Notes: a model not told the origin generated them from the sequence alone. DNA of 64,000 nucleotides from an uncultured Pelagibacteraceae bacterium (GCA_902574525.1 CACGNQ010000003.1:1-64000); one strand, 5' to 3'. Counted from the first letter of the stretch, positions 1 to 10,975 are shown. A program made the numbers and translations.

Positions 1-460
1 TTCCAGTTGTAGCAACTTCAAATGCCTTATGGATTACTTTTGATAAATCATTTATATCTTTGACTAACCAATTGTGTTTAGTGCAAGGTCTTGTGATACC
101 TGTTGTGTCACATTCTTGGAATGCATCAGTTCCAATTAAGTGAGTTGGAACTTGTCCTGAAATACAAACTAATGGAACCGAGTCCATGTATGCATCGGTT
201 AAGGCTGTAACTACATTTGTTGCTCCCGGCCCAGATGTAACTAAAACTACTCCAGGTTTTCCTGATGACCTGGCATATCCCTCAGCAGCATGACCTGCAC
301 CTTGCTCATGTCTTACTAAAATGTGTTTAATAGATGAATGATTCTTTAACTCATCATAGATCGGTAGAACTGCGCCTCCAGGATAACCAAAAATAAACTC
401 AACATTCTGGTCCTCTAAACATTTAAAAACAATCTCAGCTCCACTTGATAATTTTGGCAT
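1..460 (-). CDS. ilvB: acetolactate synthase large subunit, N-terminal part (runs off window start)
   Basis: Minus-strand translation from ATG at 460: [38 protein letters not shown]...[32 protein letters not shown], the ThDP-enzyme N-terminal signature. Confidence 0.9.
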   Translation of the reverse strand, partial: MPKLSSGAEIVFKCLEDQNVEFIFGYPGGAVLPIYDELKNHSSIKHILVRHEQGAGHAAEGYARSSGKPGVVLVTSGPGATNVVTALTDAYMDSVPLVCISGQVPTHLIGTDAFQECDTTGITRPCTKHNWLVKDINDLSKVIHKAFEVATTG

Positions 461-485
461 TTAACCAATCTAGCTGAAGTTGTGC

Positions 486-1421
486 TTATTGGTCAAGTTT
501 AAGTGAGGAAATTTTTATTTTTTTTGAGTATGAGGCTAACTTCTTATAATCTAATTTTTCCCAATTACTCATTTGGCTTCTTGCCCATGTTCTTTGTCGT
601 TTAGCGTATTGTCTTGTTTTTATGCAAATTTGCTCTTTTGTTACATCTATATTTTGATCTCCATCGAGAAATTTATGGATTTCATTAATTCCAATTACCT
701 TATTTGACGAATTATCCTTTTTAATATTAAGATTTCTCAATTTCTTAACCTCTTTTATTGCACCAGCTTTGATCATGTTGTCTACCCTTTTATTTATTCT
801 ATAAATCAGATCATTTCTTGGACAGTCTACATAAATTTTTAAAAAATCTTTTTCTTCAAAATTTTTTGGTGTATTTTCATGCCACTTAAACAGTGAAGTT
901 TTTGTATATTTTTTAACTTCATATGCTCTCAGAGTCCTTTGAGCATCGTTATCATTTATTCGTGATTTTGCTAATGGATCTAATTTAACTAACTTATTAA
1001 AGAATTTTTTTTGCCCAATTTTTTTATGCTCTGCCCTTAATTTATTTCTATATTTCATAGGTATTAATGGGATCTTTGTTAAACCACTAGTGATAGCTTT
1101 AAAGTATAGTCCAGTACCACCAACCAAAATTGGAATTTTATTTTTTTTCTTTATTTCCTTAACTAATCTTATTGTTTTTTTTAACCATTGACCGGTTGAA
1201 AATTTTTTTTTTACACTATGAAAACCGTATAAATGATGAGTAATTTTTTTAATATTTTTAGAGGTAGGTCGAGCATTTAAAATCTTTATTTCTTTGTAAA
1301 TTTGCATACTATCAGAATTAATAATTTCACCATTTACTTTTTTTGCAAGTTGAAGGGCAAAATTTGATTTTCCTGATGCAGTTGGGCCAGCAATTAAAAT
1401 TATTTTGGACTTTTTGTCCAT
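486..1421 (-). CDS. miaA: tRNA dimethylallyltransferase
   Basis: IAGPTASGKSNFALQLA P-loop, NSDSMQIYKEI, GGTGLYFKAI motifs. Confidence 0.95.
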   Translation of the reverse strand: MDKKSKIILIAGPTASGKSNFALQLAKKVNGEIINSDSMQIYKEIKILNARPTSKNIKKITHHLYGFHSVKKKFSTGQWLKKTIRLVKEIKKKNKIPILVGGTGLYFKAITSGLTKIPLIPMKYRNKLRAEHKKIGQKKFFNKLVKLDPLAKSRINDNDAQRTLRAYEVKKYTKTSLFKWHENTPKNFEEKDFLKIYVDCPRNDLIYRINKRVDNMIKAGAIKEVKKLRNLNIKKDNSSNKVIGINEIHKFLDGDQNIDVTKEQICIKTRQYAKRQRTWARSQMSNWEKLDYKKLASYSKKIKISSLKLDQ

Positions 1422-1424
1422 ATG

Positions 1425-2828
1425 TTAATTTAGTTTTACGCCAATATAACTTTTTTGATTTTGATTATTGTAGATTACGATAACTATAGACTTATTTTTT
1501 GCCATCACTGCAGACTTAATTATGTTATCTAAATCACCTGGTGTCTTTATTTTTCTTTTTTGAGCTTCTACAATTATGTTGTTAACAGCTAGGTCAGCTA
1601 TCGGACTATCATTATCAATTTTTGTTATTACTACACCTGTAGTATTTGATGGCAATCCTCTAGTAGCGATATCCTCTTTTTTTAGTGATCTAACTTCAAT
1701 TTTAAGATTTTCAATTCTAGATGTTTTTACTTGTTTTGGTTTTGTTACTTTAAAATCTTCTGAGGTCTCTAATCTTCCTAAGGTAATCCTTTTATTAATA
1801 AGTTTTTTATTTCTCCATATTTTTACATTTACAAGTTTCCCAACTTTTGTTTGTGCTACGATCATCGGCAACTCTTTCATTTCATTAATTTTTTTACCAT
1901 CAAACTCCAAAATAATATCTCCAGCCTTAACCCCACCTTTATCTGATGGACTGCCTTGAGATACACTTGATACTAGTGCTCCTCTCGGTACACCAAGTTG
2001 TTCTGCATCAGCTATTTCTTTTGTAACTTGCTGAATTCTAACACCTAACCAACCTCGCTTGGTTTCACCAAATTCAAGTAATTGATCTATAACTAATTCA
2101 GCACTGTTAGACGGAATGGCAAAACCGATTCCAATTGAACCACTCTGTCCCAAGATTGCAGTATTAATTCCAATTACATTTCCATCCATATCAAACAACG
2201 GTCCTCCAGAATTACCCTGGTTAATTGAAGCATCAGTTTGAATATAATCTTCATATCGTGTAAGACCTATACTTCTGTTTCTAGCAGAAATTATTCCTGC
2301 AGTAACTGTTCCTCCTAAACCGAAAGGATTACCTATTGCTATCACCCAATCACCAATTCTAGCTTTGTCAGAATTTCCAAACTTTACCGGAATAAATTTA
2401 TCATCAGATACAATTTGTAAGACGGCAATATCAGATAGTGGGTCTGAACCAATAATTTTTGCACTGTATTCTTTATCATCATTAAATCTAACCAAAATGT
2501 CTTCCGCGCCTTTAATTACATGATTGTTAGTAATAACAATCCCTTTTTCATCAATTATAAAACCTGATCCAAGAGCACTTGCTTTTCTCTCTTGTGGCGT
2601 TCCAAATTCTTTAAACATGTCCTCAAAAGGCGAACCAGGAGGAAATTCAAAAGGAAATGGATTTGATCTTGCAACGACTGTTTGTGTTGTTGAAATATTT
2701 ACAACAGAAGGCATAAGCTTTTCTGCTAAATCAGCAAAAGAATTAGGAACATTTTGGGCATTAGCGTTAAAGCCAAAATTTACAATTAACAAATAAAATA
2801 TAGCTGTTTTAAGTAGTTTTAATTTCAT
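1425..2828 (-). CDS. Do/DegP-like periplasmic serine protease with PDZ domains
   Basis: Catalytic TNNHVIKGA, DIAVLQI, QGNSGGPLFD; PDZ regions; start trimmed to MKLKLLK with signal peptide. Confidence 0.93.
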   Translation of the reverse strand: MKLKLLKTAIFYLLIVNFGFNANAQNVPNSFADLAEKLMPSVVNISTTQTVVARSNPFPFEFPPGSPFEDMFKEFGTPQERKASALGSGFIIDEKGIVITNNHVIKGAEDILVRFNDDKEYSAKIIGSDPLSDIAVLQIVSDDKFIPVKFGNSDKARIGDWVIAIGNPFGLGGTVTAGIISARNRSIGLTRYEDYIQTDASINQGNSGGPLFDMDGNVIGINTAILGQSGSIGIGFAIPSNSAELVIDQLLEFGETKRGWLGVRIQQVTKEIADAEQLGVPRGALVSSVSQGSPSDKGGVKAGDIILEFDGKKINEMKELPMIVAQTKVGKLVNVKIWRNKKLINKRITLGRLETSEDFKVTKPKQVKTSRIENLKIEVRSLKKEDIATRGLPSNTTGVVITKIDNDSPIADLAVNNIIVEAQKRKIKTPGDLDNIIKSAVMAKNKSIVIVIYNNQNQKSYIGVKLN

Positions 2829-2829
2829 T

Positions 2830-3015
2830 TTAAGTTTTAAAATACCATACAATTGCAAATCCTATAATTGCAAAAATTAATCCTGAAAATCTAATTTGAG
2901 ATAGTTTCAACATATCAATTTTCTTTAACATATTTTTCATTTTTGATGGAAATATGGCGTACAAAGCACCTTCGATAAATAGGAATAGACCAAAGGCAAT
3001 GATCAATTCACTCAT
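2830..3015 (-). CDS. small membrane protein, DUF2065-like
   Basis: 61 aa, MSELIIAFGLFLFIEGALYAIFPSKMKNML...; located between hflC and deg as in other Proteobacteria. Confidence 0.75.
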   Translation of the reverse strand: MSELIIAFGLFLFIEGALYAIFPSKMKNMLKKIDMLKLSQIRFSGLIFAIIGFAIVWYFKT

Positions 3016-3023
3016 TAATTAAT

Positions 3024-3890
3024 TTATTGTGATAAATTGGGTTTTACGTTTCCAAAAAATTTAAAAAATTCACTATCTGGTGATAGTACTAAAGAAGTCT
3101 CTCCTCCTATTAGTGCTTTTTCATAAGCTTGCATCGCTCTATAGAAGGCAAAGAATTGTGGATCTTGACCAAATGCATCAGCAAATATTTTATTTCTTTG
3201 ACCATCTCCTTCACCTTTCATAATTTCGGATTTTTTTTGCGCATCTGCAAGAATAACGGTAACTTCTTTATCCGCGGTAGAAGTTATAGTTACAGCCATC
3301 TCTGCTCCTTTTGCTCTAAACTCTTTTGCTTCTCTATTTCTCTCAGTTTGCATCCTAGCAAAAATAGCATCACTATTAGCTTGTGGAAGATCTGCTCTTT
3401 TAATTCTTACATCAATAATTTTGATACCAAATTTCTCAGCTTCATTATTAACACCCTCTTGAATTAGAGACATTTGCTTTGTTCTATCCTCTGATAACAA
3501 AGTTTGAAGTCTTTGGGTACCTAATACACTTCTTATTCTAGAGTTTATAATTGTAGATAATCTAGATCTTGCAACTCTCTCATTTCCAACTGAAATATAA
3601 AACTTTAAAGGATCAGTAATTTGAAACCTAGCAAATGCATCCACGATTAATCTTTTTTGATCTGATGCGATTACCTCTTCAGGTGGTGCATCTAAATTTA
3701 AAATTCGTTTATCAAGAAAAACAACATTTTGAATAAAAGGCAATTTAAAATTTAAACCCGGCTTTGTGATTATTCTTTTTGGATCACCAAATTGAAGGAC
3801 AATTGCTTGGTTTACTTCTTTTACAATAAATATTGAGAAAAATGCAGCCGCAGCTATTACTAATATTATTGGTAATATAATTTTTTTCAT
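3024..3890 (-). CDS. hflC: HflC, SPFH-domain membrane protease modulator
   Basis: VKEVNQAIVLQFGDPKRIITKPGLNFKLPFIQ; adjacent to hflK; start trimmed to MKKIILPI. Confidence 0.93.
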   Translation of the reverse strand: MKKIILPIILVIAAAAFFSIFIVKEVNQAIVLQFGDPKRIITKPGLNFKLPFIQNVVFLDKRILNLDAPPEEVIASDQKRLIVDAFARFQITDPLKFYISVGNERVARSRLSTIINSRIRSVLGTQRLQTLLSEDRTKQMSLIQEGVNNEAEKFGIKIIDVRIKRADLPQANSDAIFARMQTERNREAKEFRAKGAEMAVTITSTADKEVTVILADAQKKSEIMKGEGDGQRNKIFADAFGQDPQFFAFYRAMQAYEKALIGGETSLVLSPDSEFFKFFGNVKPNLSQ

Positions 3891-3891
3891 T

Positions 3892-4992
3892 TTAGTTTTG
3901 TGCCTTTTTAAGTTCTGGGAGTGGTAGATACGGTACAACACCAGATCCTGCCTCTTTATCTATAATAACCTTGTCAATATCGGCTAATACCTTTTCCATA
4001 GTTTCTAAATACATTCTTTCTTGTGTAACCTGTTTTGCATTTTTGTATTCATTAAAAATTGCTAAAAATCTACTTGCCTCACCCTCTGCTTTTGCAACAA
4101 CTTCCTTTTTATACGCTTCTGCAGCCTGTAAAATTTTTTGAGCTTCACCCCTTGCTCTTGGTATAACATCGTTTGCATAAGCCTCTGCTTCGTTTTTTGA
4201 TCTTTCCATATCTGCTCTTGCAGCTTGCACATCTCTAAATGCATCAATTACTTGATCTGGCGGATCGGCTTTTTGCGTTTGAACTTGAGTGATTTGAATA
4301 CCTGAGTTGTATTCATCTAAAATATTTTGAATTATTTCTTGAGTATCAATTTCAATTTTTGATCTTCCTTCTGTCAAAATTGGCTGAATATTACTTCGAG
4401 CAATAACTTCTCTCATTGCAGTCTCCGCAGCAGCTTTCACTGTGCCTTCTGGATCTTGAATTTTAAATAAGAAATTACCAGCATCTTTAATGACCCAGAA
4501 AACTGAAAAATCTATATTCACGATATTTTCATCTCCTGTTAACATTAAACTCTCTTCAGGAACGTCAGCTACAGCTGTTGAAGTAAAACCACTATCTCTT
4601 TCTGATCGAAATCCAATGTCCATCCTATTTACTTTAGTTACCTTTGGCGTAATGACACTCTCAACAGGAAACGGTATATGATAATTTAATCCTGGTTGCG
4701 TTGTGTTTACAAATTTTCCAAATCTAAGAACCACTCCTTGTTCGTCTGGAAGAACTCTATACAAACCACTTAATGCCCAAATAACTAGTAGTATTACAAG
4801 TCCAAAAATGATTGGTTTACCGCCTTTCGGTGCGCCACCTGGCATAAATTTATTTATTTTATCTTGAATGCTTCTTATAATTTCGTCAACATCTGGTGGG
4901 GTAGGACCTTTTCTACCGGAACCATTACCTCCTCCTCCTCCTGGGGGAGAACCCCAAGGACTTCCTCCTCTACCTCTAAAATCGTCAACCAT
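3892..4992 (-). CDS. hflK: HflK, SPFH-domain membrane protease modulator
   Basis: Gly/Pro-rich N-terminus, DEQGVVLRFGKFVNTTQPGLNYHIPFPVE. Confidence 0.93.
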   Translation of the reverse strand: MVDDFRGRGGSPWGSPPGGGGGNGSGRKGPTPPDVDEIIRSIQDKINKFMPGGAPKGGKPIIFGLVILLVIWALSGLYRVLPDEQGVVLRFGKFVNTTQPGLNYHIPFPVESVITPKVTKVNRMDIGFRSERDSGFTSTAVADVPEESLMLTGDENIVNIDFSVFWVIKDAGNFLFKIQDPEGTVKAAAETAMREVIARSNIQPILTEGRSKIEIDTQEIIQNILDEYNSGIQITQVQTQKADPPDQVIDAFRDVQAARADMERSKNEAEAYANDVIPRARGEAQKILQAAEAYKKEVVAKAEGEASRFLAIFNEYKNAKQVTQERMYLETMEKVLADIDKVIIDKEAGSGVVPYLPLPELKKAQN

Positions 4993-5064
4993 GACACTCT
5001 ATATAGTGTCTTTAAAAGGAAAAACAAGATAAGTTAAAAGCTCAAATTAGTACTTATTGAAGCA

Positions 5065-5859
5065 ATGGCACAAATAAAACCTACAAAAAAGTTTGTAAAA
5101 AACCCTATTCAAGGGACTAAGTTCGCAATAGCAATTTCAAGTGCAAAAGGTGGGGTTGGAAAATCAACATTTGCCACAAATTTTGCTCTCGCATTGAAAA
5201 AATCAGGATGCAAAGTTGGGTTATTAGATGCAGACATATACGGGCCATCTCTTCCAAAACTTTTTTCAATAAATAGTAAGCCTGAAAGTCAAGAAGGTAA
5301 ATTAATTCCAATAAATAAATTTGATATTCAATGTATGTCTATTGGATTTTTAACCGATGAGCAGACTCCTATGATCTGGAGAGGTCCAATGGTGACCAGT
5401 GCAATTAAAACGTTTACTCAAAAAGTAAGTTGGAAAGACCTAGATTTCATAATTGTTGATATGCCTCCTGGAACTGGAGATACTCAATTAACTTTTGCTC
5501 AAGAAATAAAACTTGATGGTGCAATTATCGTTTCTACTCCACAAGAAATAGCTCTTCAAGATGTCAAAAGAGGTATACGAATGTTTGATAAACTTGGAAC
5601 TAAAATAATTGGTCTTATAGACAATATGAGTTTTTTTAAGGGAGACGATGGAAAAAAATATGATATTTTTGGAACTGGTGGAGTAAAAAAAACTGCTGAA
5701 GAGTTCAATAAAGAATTTTTAGGGGAAATTCCTATATATCCTGAGATTGGAAAGTATGGGGATCAAGGCAAACCAATTGTTGAAGCATTGCCAGATCACG
5801 AAGTAACTAAAATATATATGGTTTTAGCGGAAAGAATAAAAAAAGAATACTTGGATTAG
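5065..5859 (+). CDS. Mrp/NBP35-type ATP-binding Fe-S cluster carrier
   Basis: SSAKGGVGKSTFATNFA deviant Walker A, DMPPGTGD. Confidence 0.93.
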   Translation: MAQIKPTKKFVKNPIQGTKFAIAISSAKGGVGKSTFATNFALALKKSGCKVGLLDADIYGPSLPKLFSINSKPESQEGKLIPINKFDIQCMSIGFLTDEQTPMIWRGPMVTSAIKTFTQKVSWKDLDFIIVDMPPGTGDTQLTFAQEIKLDGAIIVSTPQEIALQDVKRGIRMFDKLGTKIIGLIDNMSFFKGDDGKKYDIFGTGGVKKTAEEFNKEFLGEIPIYPEIGKYGDQGKPIVEALPDHEVTKIYMVLAERIKKEYLD

Positions 5860-7691
5860 TCTAATTCAAATTGGTTTTTATAGTCTTTCTTTAAATTTTT
5901 CTTTTGTTTTTTTTTATCTAAAAAACAATTACCTATTACTAATTTGTCCATTTCTGTTCCCATAAAACAATTAAAAGCATCATTGGGAGTATTAACTATC
6001 GGCTCCCCTCTTACATTAAAAGAGGTATTTATTAACACAGAACAATTAGTCTTTTCTTTAAATTTTTTAATCAAAGAATAATATTTAGGATTTGTTTCGT
6101 TATGTACAGTCTGTATTCTAGCAGAATAATCAACATGAGTAACTGCAGGTATATCTGACCTTTTAATATTTAATTTATCTATACCAAAAAGATTTTTTTC
6201 TTCATCAGTCATTTTGATCTTTTTGTCATCTAATACTTCTGCAACTAAAAGCATATAAGGACTATCTTCATTTATTTTAAACCATTTATCTACATCTTCT
6301 CTAAGAACAGATGGAGCAAAAGGTCTAAAGCTTTCTCTATATTTTACTTTAAGATTTAAATTCTTTTGCATTGTTGACGATCTTGGATCACCCAATATGG
6401 ATCTTCCTCCTAAAGCTCTTGGTCCAAATTCCATTCTGCCTTGAAACCATCCTACTGCTTCTCCATTTTTTAAACTCTCAGCAGTTTTTTCAATAATTTC
6501 ATTTTCATTTAGAACATTAAAATCAGCGTTGTTTTTTTTTAATTCTTTTTCAATTTCTTCCTGAGTATAACTTGGACCCAAATAAGAACCTTGCATATGA
6601 TTATTTGATATTTGTCTTTTATTTTTCAATTCTAAGTGCCAGATAGCTAATGCAGCTCCCAAAGATCCTCCTGCATCTCCTGCTGCCGGCTGGATCCAGA
6701 TATTTTCAAAGATTTTTTGCTCTAAAATTTTTCCATTTGCAACACAATTAAGTGCAACACCACCAGCTAAACATAAATTTTTATGATTAAATTCATTTTT
6801 TAATGACTTAGCCATTTTAATCATGACTTCCTCTGTTACTTTCTGGATTGATGCAGCAACATCCATATGAAACTCTGTTAGTTTATCTTCTTTACTATTC
6901 CTAGGTTCTTTTCCAAACAAATTATGAAACTTATCACTTGTCATTTTTAAACCAGTTGCATAATCAAAATATTCTTGTGAAAGTTTAAAAGAACCATCCT
7001 CTTTAACGTCAATTAGATTATCTTTAATTAAACCAACGTATTTTGGCTCCCCGTAAGGTGCCAAACCCATAAGTTTATATTCGCCGCTATTTACTTTAAA
7101 TCCTGTGTAATAGGTAAACGCTGAATATAGAAGTCCTAATGAATGTGGAAAATGTATTTCTTTTTTAATTGATAGATCTTGATCTTTACCGATTGCTACT
7201 GTCGTTGTTGCCCACTCTCCAACACCATCAGCAGTAAGAACTACAGCATCTTTAAAAGGGGACGGAAAAAAAGCACTAGCAGCATGGCTTAAATGATGTT
7301 CAGAAAAATAAATTTTTTTTTCATTTACGAAATTTTGATCATGCTCTTTTAGAAGTTTCATTAACATGTTTTTTTGAAATAACTTTTCCCTCAACCAGGT
7401 TGGCATTGATTTAGTAAATTGTTTGAAACCTCTTGGTGCAAAAGCTACATAGGTTTCCAATAATCTCTCGAATTTTAAGAAAGGTTTTTCGTAAAAAACA
7501 ATGTGATCAACATCCGATAGATTTAATTTTGCAAATTCGAGAACAAACTTTACCGCATTATAAGGATAACTTGAGTCATGCTTTTTTCTGGTAAAACGTT
7601 CTTCTTGAGCCGCAGCTACTATTTTCCCATCAACAATAATAGCGGCTGCACTATCATGATAAAATGCAGAGATTCCAAGTATTGAGATCAC
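5856..7691 (-). CDS. carbamoyltransferase (NodU/CmcH/SxtI family)
   Basis: SILGISAFYHDSAAAIIVDGKIVAAAQEERFTRKKHD...; HHLSHAASAFFPSPF; FGPRALGGRSILGDPR; INTSFNVRGEPIV. Confidence 0.93.
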   Translation of the reverse strand: MISILGISAFYHDSAAAIIVDGKIVAAAQEERFTRKKHDSSYPYNAVKFVLEFAKLNLSDVDHIVFYEKPFLKFERLLETYVAFAPRGFKQFTKSMPTWLREKLFQKNMLMKLLKEHDQNFVNEKKIYFSEHHLSHAASAFFPSPFKDAVVLTADGVGEWATTTVAIGKDQDLSIKKEIHFPHSLGLLYSAFTYYTGFKVNSGEYKLMGLAPYGEPKYVGLIKDNLIDVKEDGSFKLSQEYFDYATGLKMTSDKFHNLFGKEPRNSKEDKLTEFHMDVAASIQKVTEEVMIKMAKSLKNEFNHKNLCLAGGVALNCVANGKILEQKIFENIWIQPAAGDAGGSLGAALAIWHLELKNKRQISNNHMQGSYLGPSYTQEEIEKELKKNNADFNVLNENEIIEKTAESLKNGEAVGWFQGRMEFGPRALGGRSILGDPRSSTMQKNLNLKVKYRESFRPFAPSVLREDVDKWFKINEDSPYMLLVAEVLDDKKIKMTDEEKNLFGIDKLNIKRSDIPAVTHVDYSARIQTVHNETNPKYYSLIKKFKEKTNCSVLINTSFNVRGEPIVNTPNDAFNCFMGTEMDKLVIGNCFLDKKKQKKNLKKDYKNQFELD

Positions 7692-7694
7692 AAA

Positions 7695-7844
7695 TTAAAA
7701 TATTGTATAAATGAATGGTGCAACAGCTGAGCCTTGGCTTAAAATAATTAAACCACCAAATAAAGCTAAAAATAAAATAATAGGTAACAACCAAAACTTT
7801 TTTCTAACTTTTAAAAATTTCCAAAATTCAATTAAAAAACTCAT
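7695..7844 (-). CDS. small membrane protein, DUF5989 / SxtK-like
   Basis: MSFLIEFWKFLKVRKKFWLLPIILFLALFGGLIILSQGSAVAPFIYTIF; next to carbamoyltransferase; start trimmed. Confidence 0.75.
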   Translation of the reverse strand: MSFLIEFWKFLKVRKKFWLLPIILFLALFGGLIILSQGSAVAPFIYTIF

Positions 7845-7848
7845 ACTA

Positions 7849-8235
7849 TCAAAACTGATTTTTAAGGTCATTATTTGAATTATCTTTTTCAATCCAATAT
7901 GTATCTTTATTGTTTTTTTTTAAATTCAGTAAATCTTTTCCTAAAATTTTCATTATTAAACCAGTTGGGGTAACAACCATAAAATAGATAATTCCCATTA
8001 CAATTGGTGCAATAAAGTTTCCTAAAAATATCCCAAATTTAAACCAAATTTTATTTAAAGGTAAAAGTAATTTTGAATTAATTAATCCTAACACCAAAAA
8101 AATGCCTGATATTATTAATGACCATATTCTAATATCGTTTTGACTTAACAAAGGCCAAAGTGCAATAATTAAAAACACTATAGAAAATACAATTCCAAAA
8201 TTTCTGTTTGATGGAAGTTTTATTTTCTGTTGCAT
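7849..8235 (-). CDS. SxtJ-like membrane protein
   Basis: 128 aa with FGIVFSIVFLIIALWPLL...FKFGIFLGNFIAPIVMGIIYFMVVTPTGLIMKILGKDLL; between thyX and carbamoyltransferase/DUF5989. Confidence 0.75.
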   Translation of the reverse strand: MQQKIKLPSNRNFGIVFSIVFLIIALWPLLSQNDIRIWSLIISGIFLVLGLINSKLLLPLNKIWFKFGIFLGNFIAPIVMGIIYFMVVTPTGLIMKILGKDLLNLKKNNKDTYWIEKDNSNNDLKNQF

Positions 8236-8238
8236 GAT

Positions 8239-9189
8239 TTATTTTACAATTTTTTCTTTTAAATCAAAATCACTCATTAATTCATTCCACTCTCTTTTAG
8301 ATAAGCCTGAATTTTCAATATCAACATCTTTCCCAGAAATTAGATCTTTCAAGACAGCTTTACCTTTAGATGATACTTCGGTTCCACCTACTCTGTAATC
8401 CATAAATGCCTCAAAAGTTATTGGCACCCATTTTTTTAGTGTATCCAACATTACATCTGCATAAGCTCTAATTTCAAATTGTGCATGACTATCAGCTCTT
8501 AATCTTAAGAAATTCATTAAGTTTAGTAGATCAGTTTTCCAGTACCATTGGGTATAAGTATTTAAAGTAAGATTCATTCTTGCAAGTTCTCTAGCTAGAC
8601 CAGATTTTTTTTCATCTATCACTGATCCGTCATATCTTTCATTTAACATCGTTTGATAATTGTCATACGTTCTCTCAGCGTCGCTTTTTAATAAATTCAA
8701 AACTTCCTCTGCCTGATCCCCAGTTAGTACTTCTCCTCTTCCTTGTCTATTATTTTTAGATTGTGCTGCAAGATTTTCCTGAGATGGAAGATAAAATTCT
8801 TTATCCAAAATAGAATATCTTGCTGAATATTCATTTACATTTGCCGTTCTATGTCTTATCCACTGCCTCGCAATAAAAATTGGTAGTTTAATGTGATATT
8901 TAATTTCACACATTTCAAAAGGAGTACTATGCCAATGTCTCATCAAATATTTAATTAAACCTGAGTCAGTTGAAACTTTTTTTGTGCCTTTTCCGTAAGA
9001 AACTCTTGCCGCTTGAACAATTGAAGTGTCATCTCCCATATAATCTATTACTCTTACAAATCCGTGGTCTAAAATTGGAATTGCCTCAAATAGTATACTT
9101 TCTAGTTGTGGAGCGACTACTCTTTTGGTTTTGTTATCTTGGGATTGTAGATCTTTTATCTCTTGCTGTTGTTCTTTAGTTAACTTCAT
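8239..9189 (-). CDS. thyX: FAD-dependent thymidylate synthase
   Basis: [21 protein letters not shown] matches the ThyX motif; HWHSTPFE. Confidence 0.95.
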   Translation of the reverse strand: MKLTKEQQQEIKDLQSQDNKTKRVVAPQLESILFEAIPILDHGFVRVIDYMGDDTSIVQAARVSYGKGTKKVSTDSGLIKYLMRHWHSTPFEMCEIKYHIKLPIFIARQWIRHRTANVNEYSARYSILDKEFYLPSQENLAAQSKNNRQGRGEVLTGDQAEEVLNLLKSDAERTYDNYQTMLNERYDGSVIDEKKSGLARELARMNLTLNTYTQWYWKTDLLNLMNFLRLRADSHAQFEIRAYADVMLDTLKKWVPITFEAFMDYRVGGTEVSSKGKAVLKDLISGKDVDIENSGLSKREWNELMSDFDLKEKIVK

Positions 9190-9208
9190 GAATATTTATT
9201 TTTGAATA

Positions 9209-10975
9209 CTATTCAATTTTTATATTAAAGAAGTTAGTTTTCCAACTAGCTTTTTTTTCTAGTTGTTCACAATGGCTCACAAAAAAATCCTCTTCAGCAT
9301 TATCTATGAGTAGTCGAATTAATAGCATTGGGTGGCGTGATAAGGGTATAAATGAATTAGCATTCTTATTTTCATTATAGTTTGGCGAATTTTTCCAATG
9401 CTCGATTTTACAAATTTCGTATATTCTATTTTCGCGAGCAAATTGATATTTATGAAAATCTCTTAGAAGATAAATTTCTGCGAGTGAAACAGATAGAATC
9501 ACTAAAAATATAATGTAAGTAAATTTTTTGCTTTCAAATGTATTTAAAATCAGTGAGACCAATATTAAAAAAAACGGATATATATATATGTTGTAACCTA
9601 TAGAATATCTTGCTCCGAATGTTACAATATAAATTACCATTCCTAGAAATAATAAAAACGATAAAGCCAAAACTTTTTTAGATTTTTTTGAAAAAATTAA
9701 TATTATAATTAAAGTACTTGCGACGAATGATATAAAGAAACGGAATAAATCAAGAATTTCTACATAAATGGTTCCAAACTTAATAGCGAATTTTTTATTT
9801 TGAAAAATTTTATAATTTTCTGAAAATAACTGATTTAAGGCTAATAAAATATCATTTAAATTAAATTTACCAACCGACTCAGAAAAAATTAGAATTTTTG
9901 TCGTAAATGTAGACATTATATGGATCGGATTTGTCAAAAAGAATAAAGTAATATTTCTAAATTCAATTAATCCGATTAAGTCTAAAGCGAATAAAAAACC
10001 AATACAAAAAAAAATTCCATACAATAAAGCAAAAACTACCGATAAATTATCTTTTAAGTTTGTTATTTTTTTTAAAGATAAATATTTAATAAGTAAAAAA
10101 TAAAATAAAATAAAAAAAGAATACAATATTGGATCAATAAAGTGTGGAATTCCTTGTATGTATCTTCTGTGCGTAAGAGCAAAATTTAACTCCCGATATA
10201 TAAAATTGAATTCAAGAAATATATAACACAAAAAAAATATGCCAAAAAAAATTGAAGAATATAAAAAAAACTTTCTATTAGTTATAGCTATACTATTAAA
10301 TTTTGTTTCTTCATAATAACTGAATAGAAAAGGCAATATTAATATTATAATAAATACAAAGAAGATAATCTGTACTTTTGAGAAAATGGCCAAACAAATA
10401 AAAAATCCTGACAAAAAACAATTAATAGAATTTTCCTTTCTATTTAAAAATTTTAGTAAAAAATAAAACCCTAATAAACCAAAGTTTATAGATACAATTT
10501 CAGTTCGAATAAGAAATAATATTTCATAAACACTGTGAAAAGAAATTATAATTAAAGTGCTCAGGATGCATATTATTTTTTTGATATTTAGTTCTTGTAA
10601 GATTTTGTAAATAAGCACACTATAAATAAAAAAATAGAAAGAATTTAATATCCTTGCAACTGCATAAAGATTTTGCAAATTTTGATCTATATTGTCAGAG
10701 TTAAATATTTCATTAACTGTGAAATTAGAAAAAAATAACGATAAAAATTTATATACAGCTCCTAATATTAAAAAATCTGTGAAAGCTGGATGATCTATAT
10801 AACTTTGTTCGTATCCAGAATAAATTAATAAAGATTGGTAGATCATGGTAATATCCATATCTAATCTAGCACTCCAATGATTATTAGAAGCTTGAAAGGC
10901 ACTTACCAAAAAATAATAAAAAAAAATAATTAAAAATACTAAATTGTTATTATTTTTTTTATTAATTAACTTCAT
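9209..10975 (-). CDS. polytopic membrane protein, GT-C glycosyltransferase-like
   Basis: 588 aa, many hydrophobic segments, early acidic motif WSARLDMDITMIYQ...SYIDHPAFTDFLILG. Confidence 0.6.
   Translation of the reverse strand: MKLINKKNNNNLVFLIIFFYYFLVSAFQASNNHWSARLDMDITMIYQSLLIYSGYEQSYIDHPAFTDFLILGAVYKFLSLFFSNFTVNEIFNSDNIDQNLQNLYAVARILNSFYFFIYSVLIYKILQELNIKKIICILSTLIIISFHSVYEILFLIRTEIVSINFGLLGFYFLLKFLNRKENSINCFLSGFFICLAIFSKVQIIFFVFIIILILPFLFSYYEETKFNSIAITNRKFFLYSSIFFGIFFLCYIFLEFNFIYRELNFALTHRRYIQGIPHFIDPILYSFFILFYFLLIKYLSLKKITNLKDNLSVVFALLYGIFFCIGFLFALDLIGLIEFRNITLFFLTNPIHIMSTFTTKILIFSESVGKFNLNDILLALNQLFSENYKIFQNKKFAIKFGTIYVEILDLFRFFISFVASTLIIILIFSKKSKKVLALSFLLFLGMVIYIVTFGARYSIGYNIYIYPFFLILVSLILNTFESKKFTYIIFLVILSVSLAEIYLLRDFHKYQFARENRIYEICKIEHWKNSPNYNENKNANSFIPLSRHPMLLIRLLIDNAEEDFFVSHCEQLEKKASWKTNFFNIKIE

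Noticed and set aside
1576-1959. Plus-strand ORF of 127 aa inside the Deg protease gene
   Set aside because: Antisense to a clear coding gene; composition is a shadow of the true frame. The same applies to 2524-2796 and 3129-3467
5856-8235. Saxitoxin-like biosynthetic cluster
   Set aside because: Only the carbamoyltransferase/SxtJ/DUF5989 trio is present; no SxtA or other toxin genes, so toxin production is not supported
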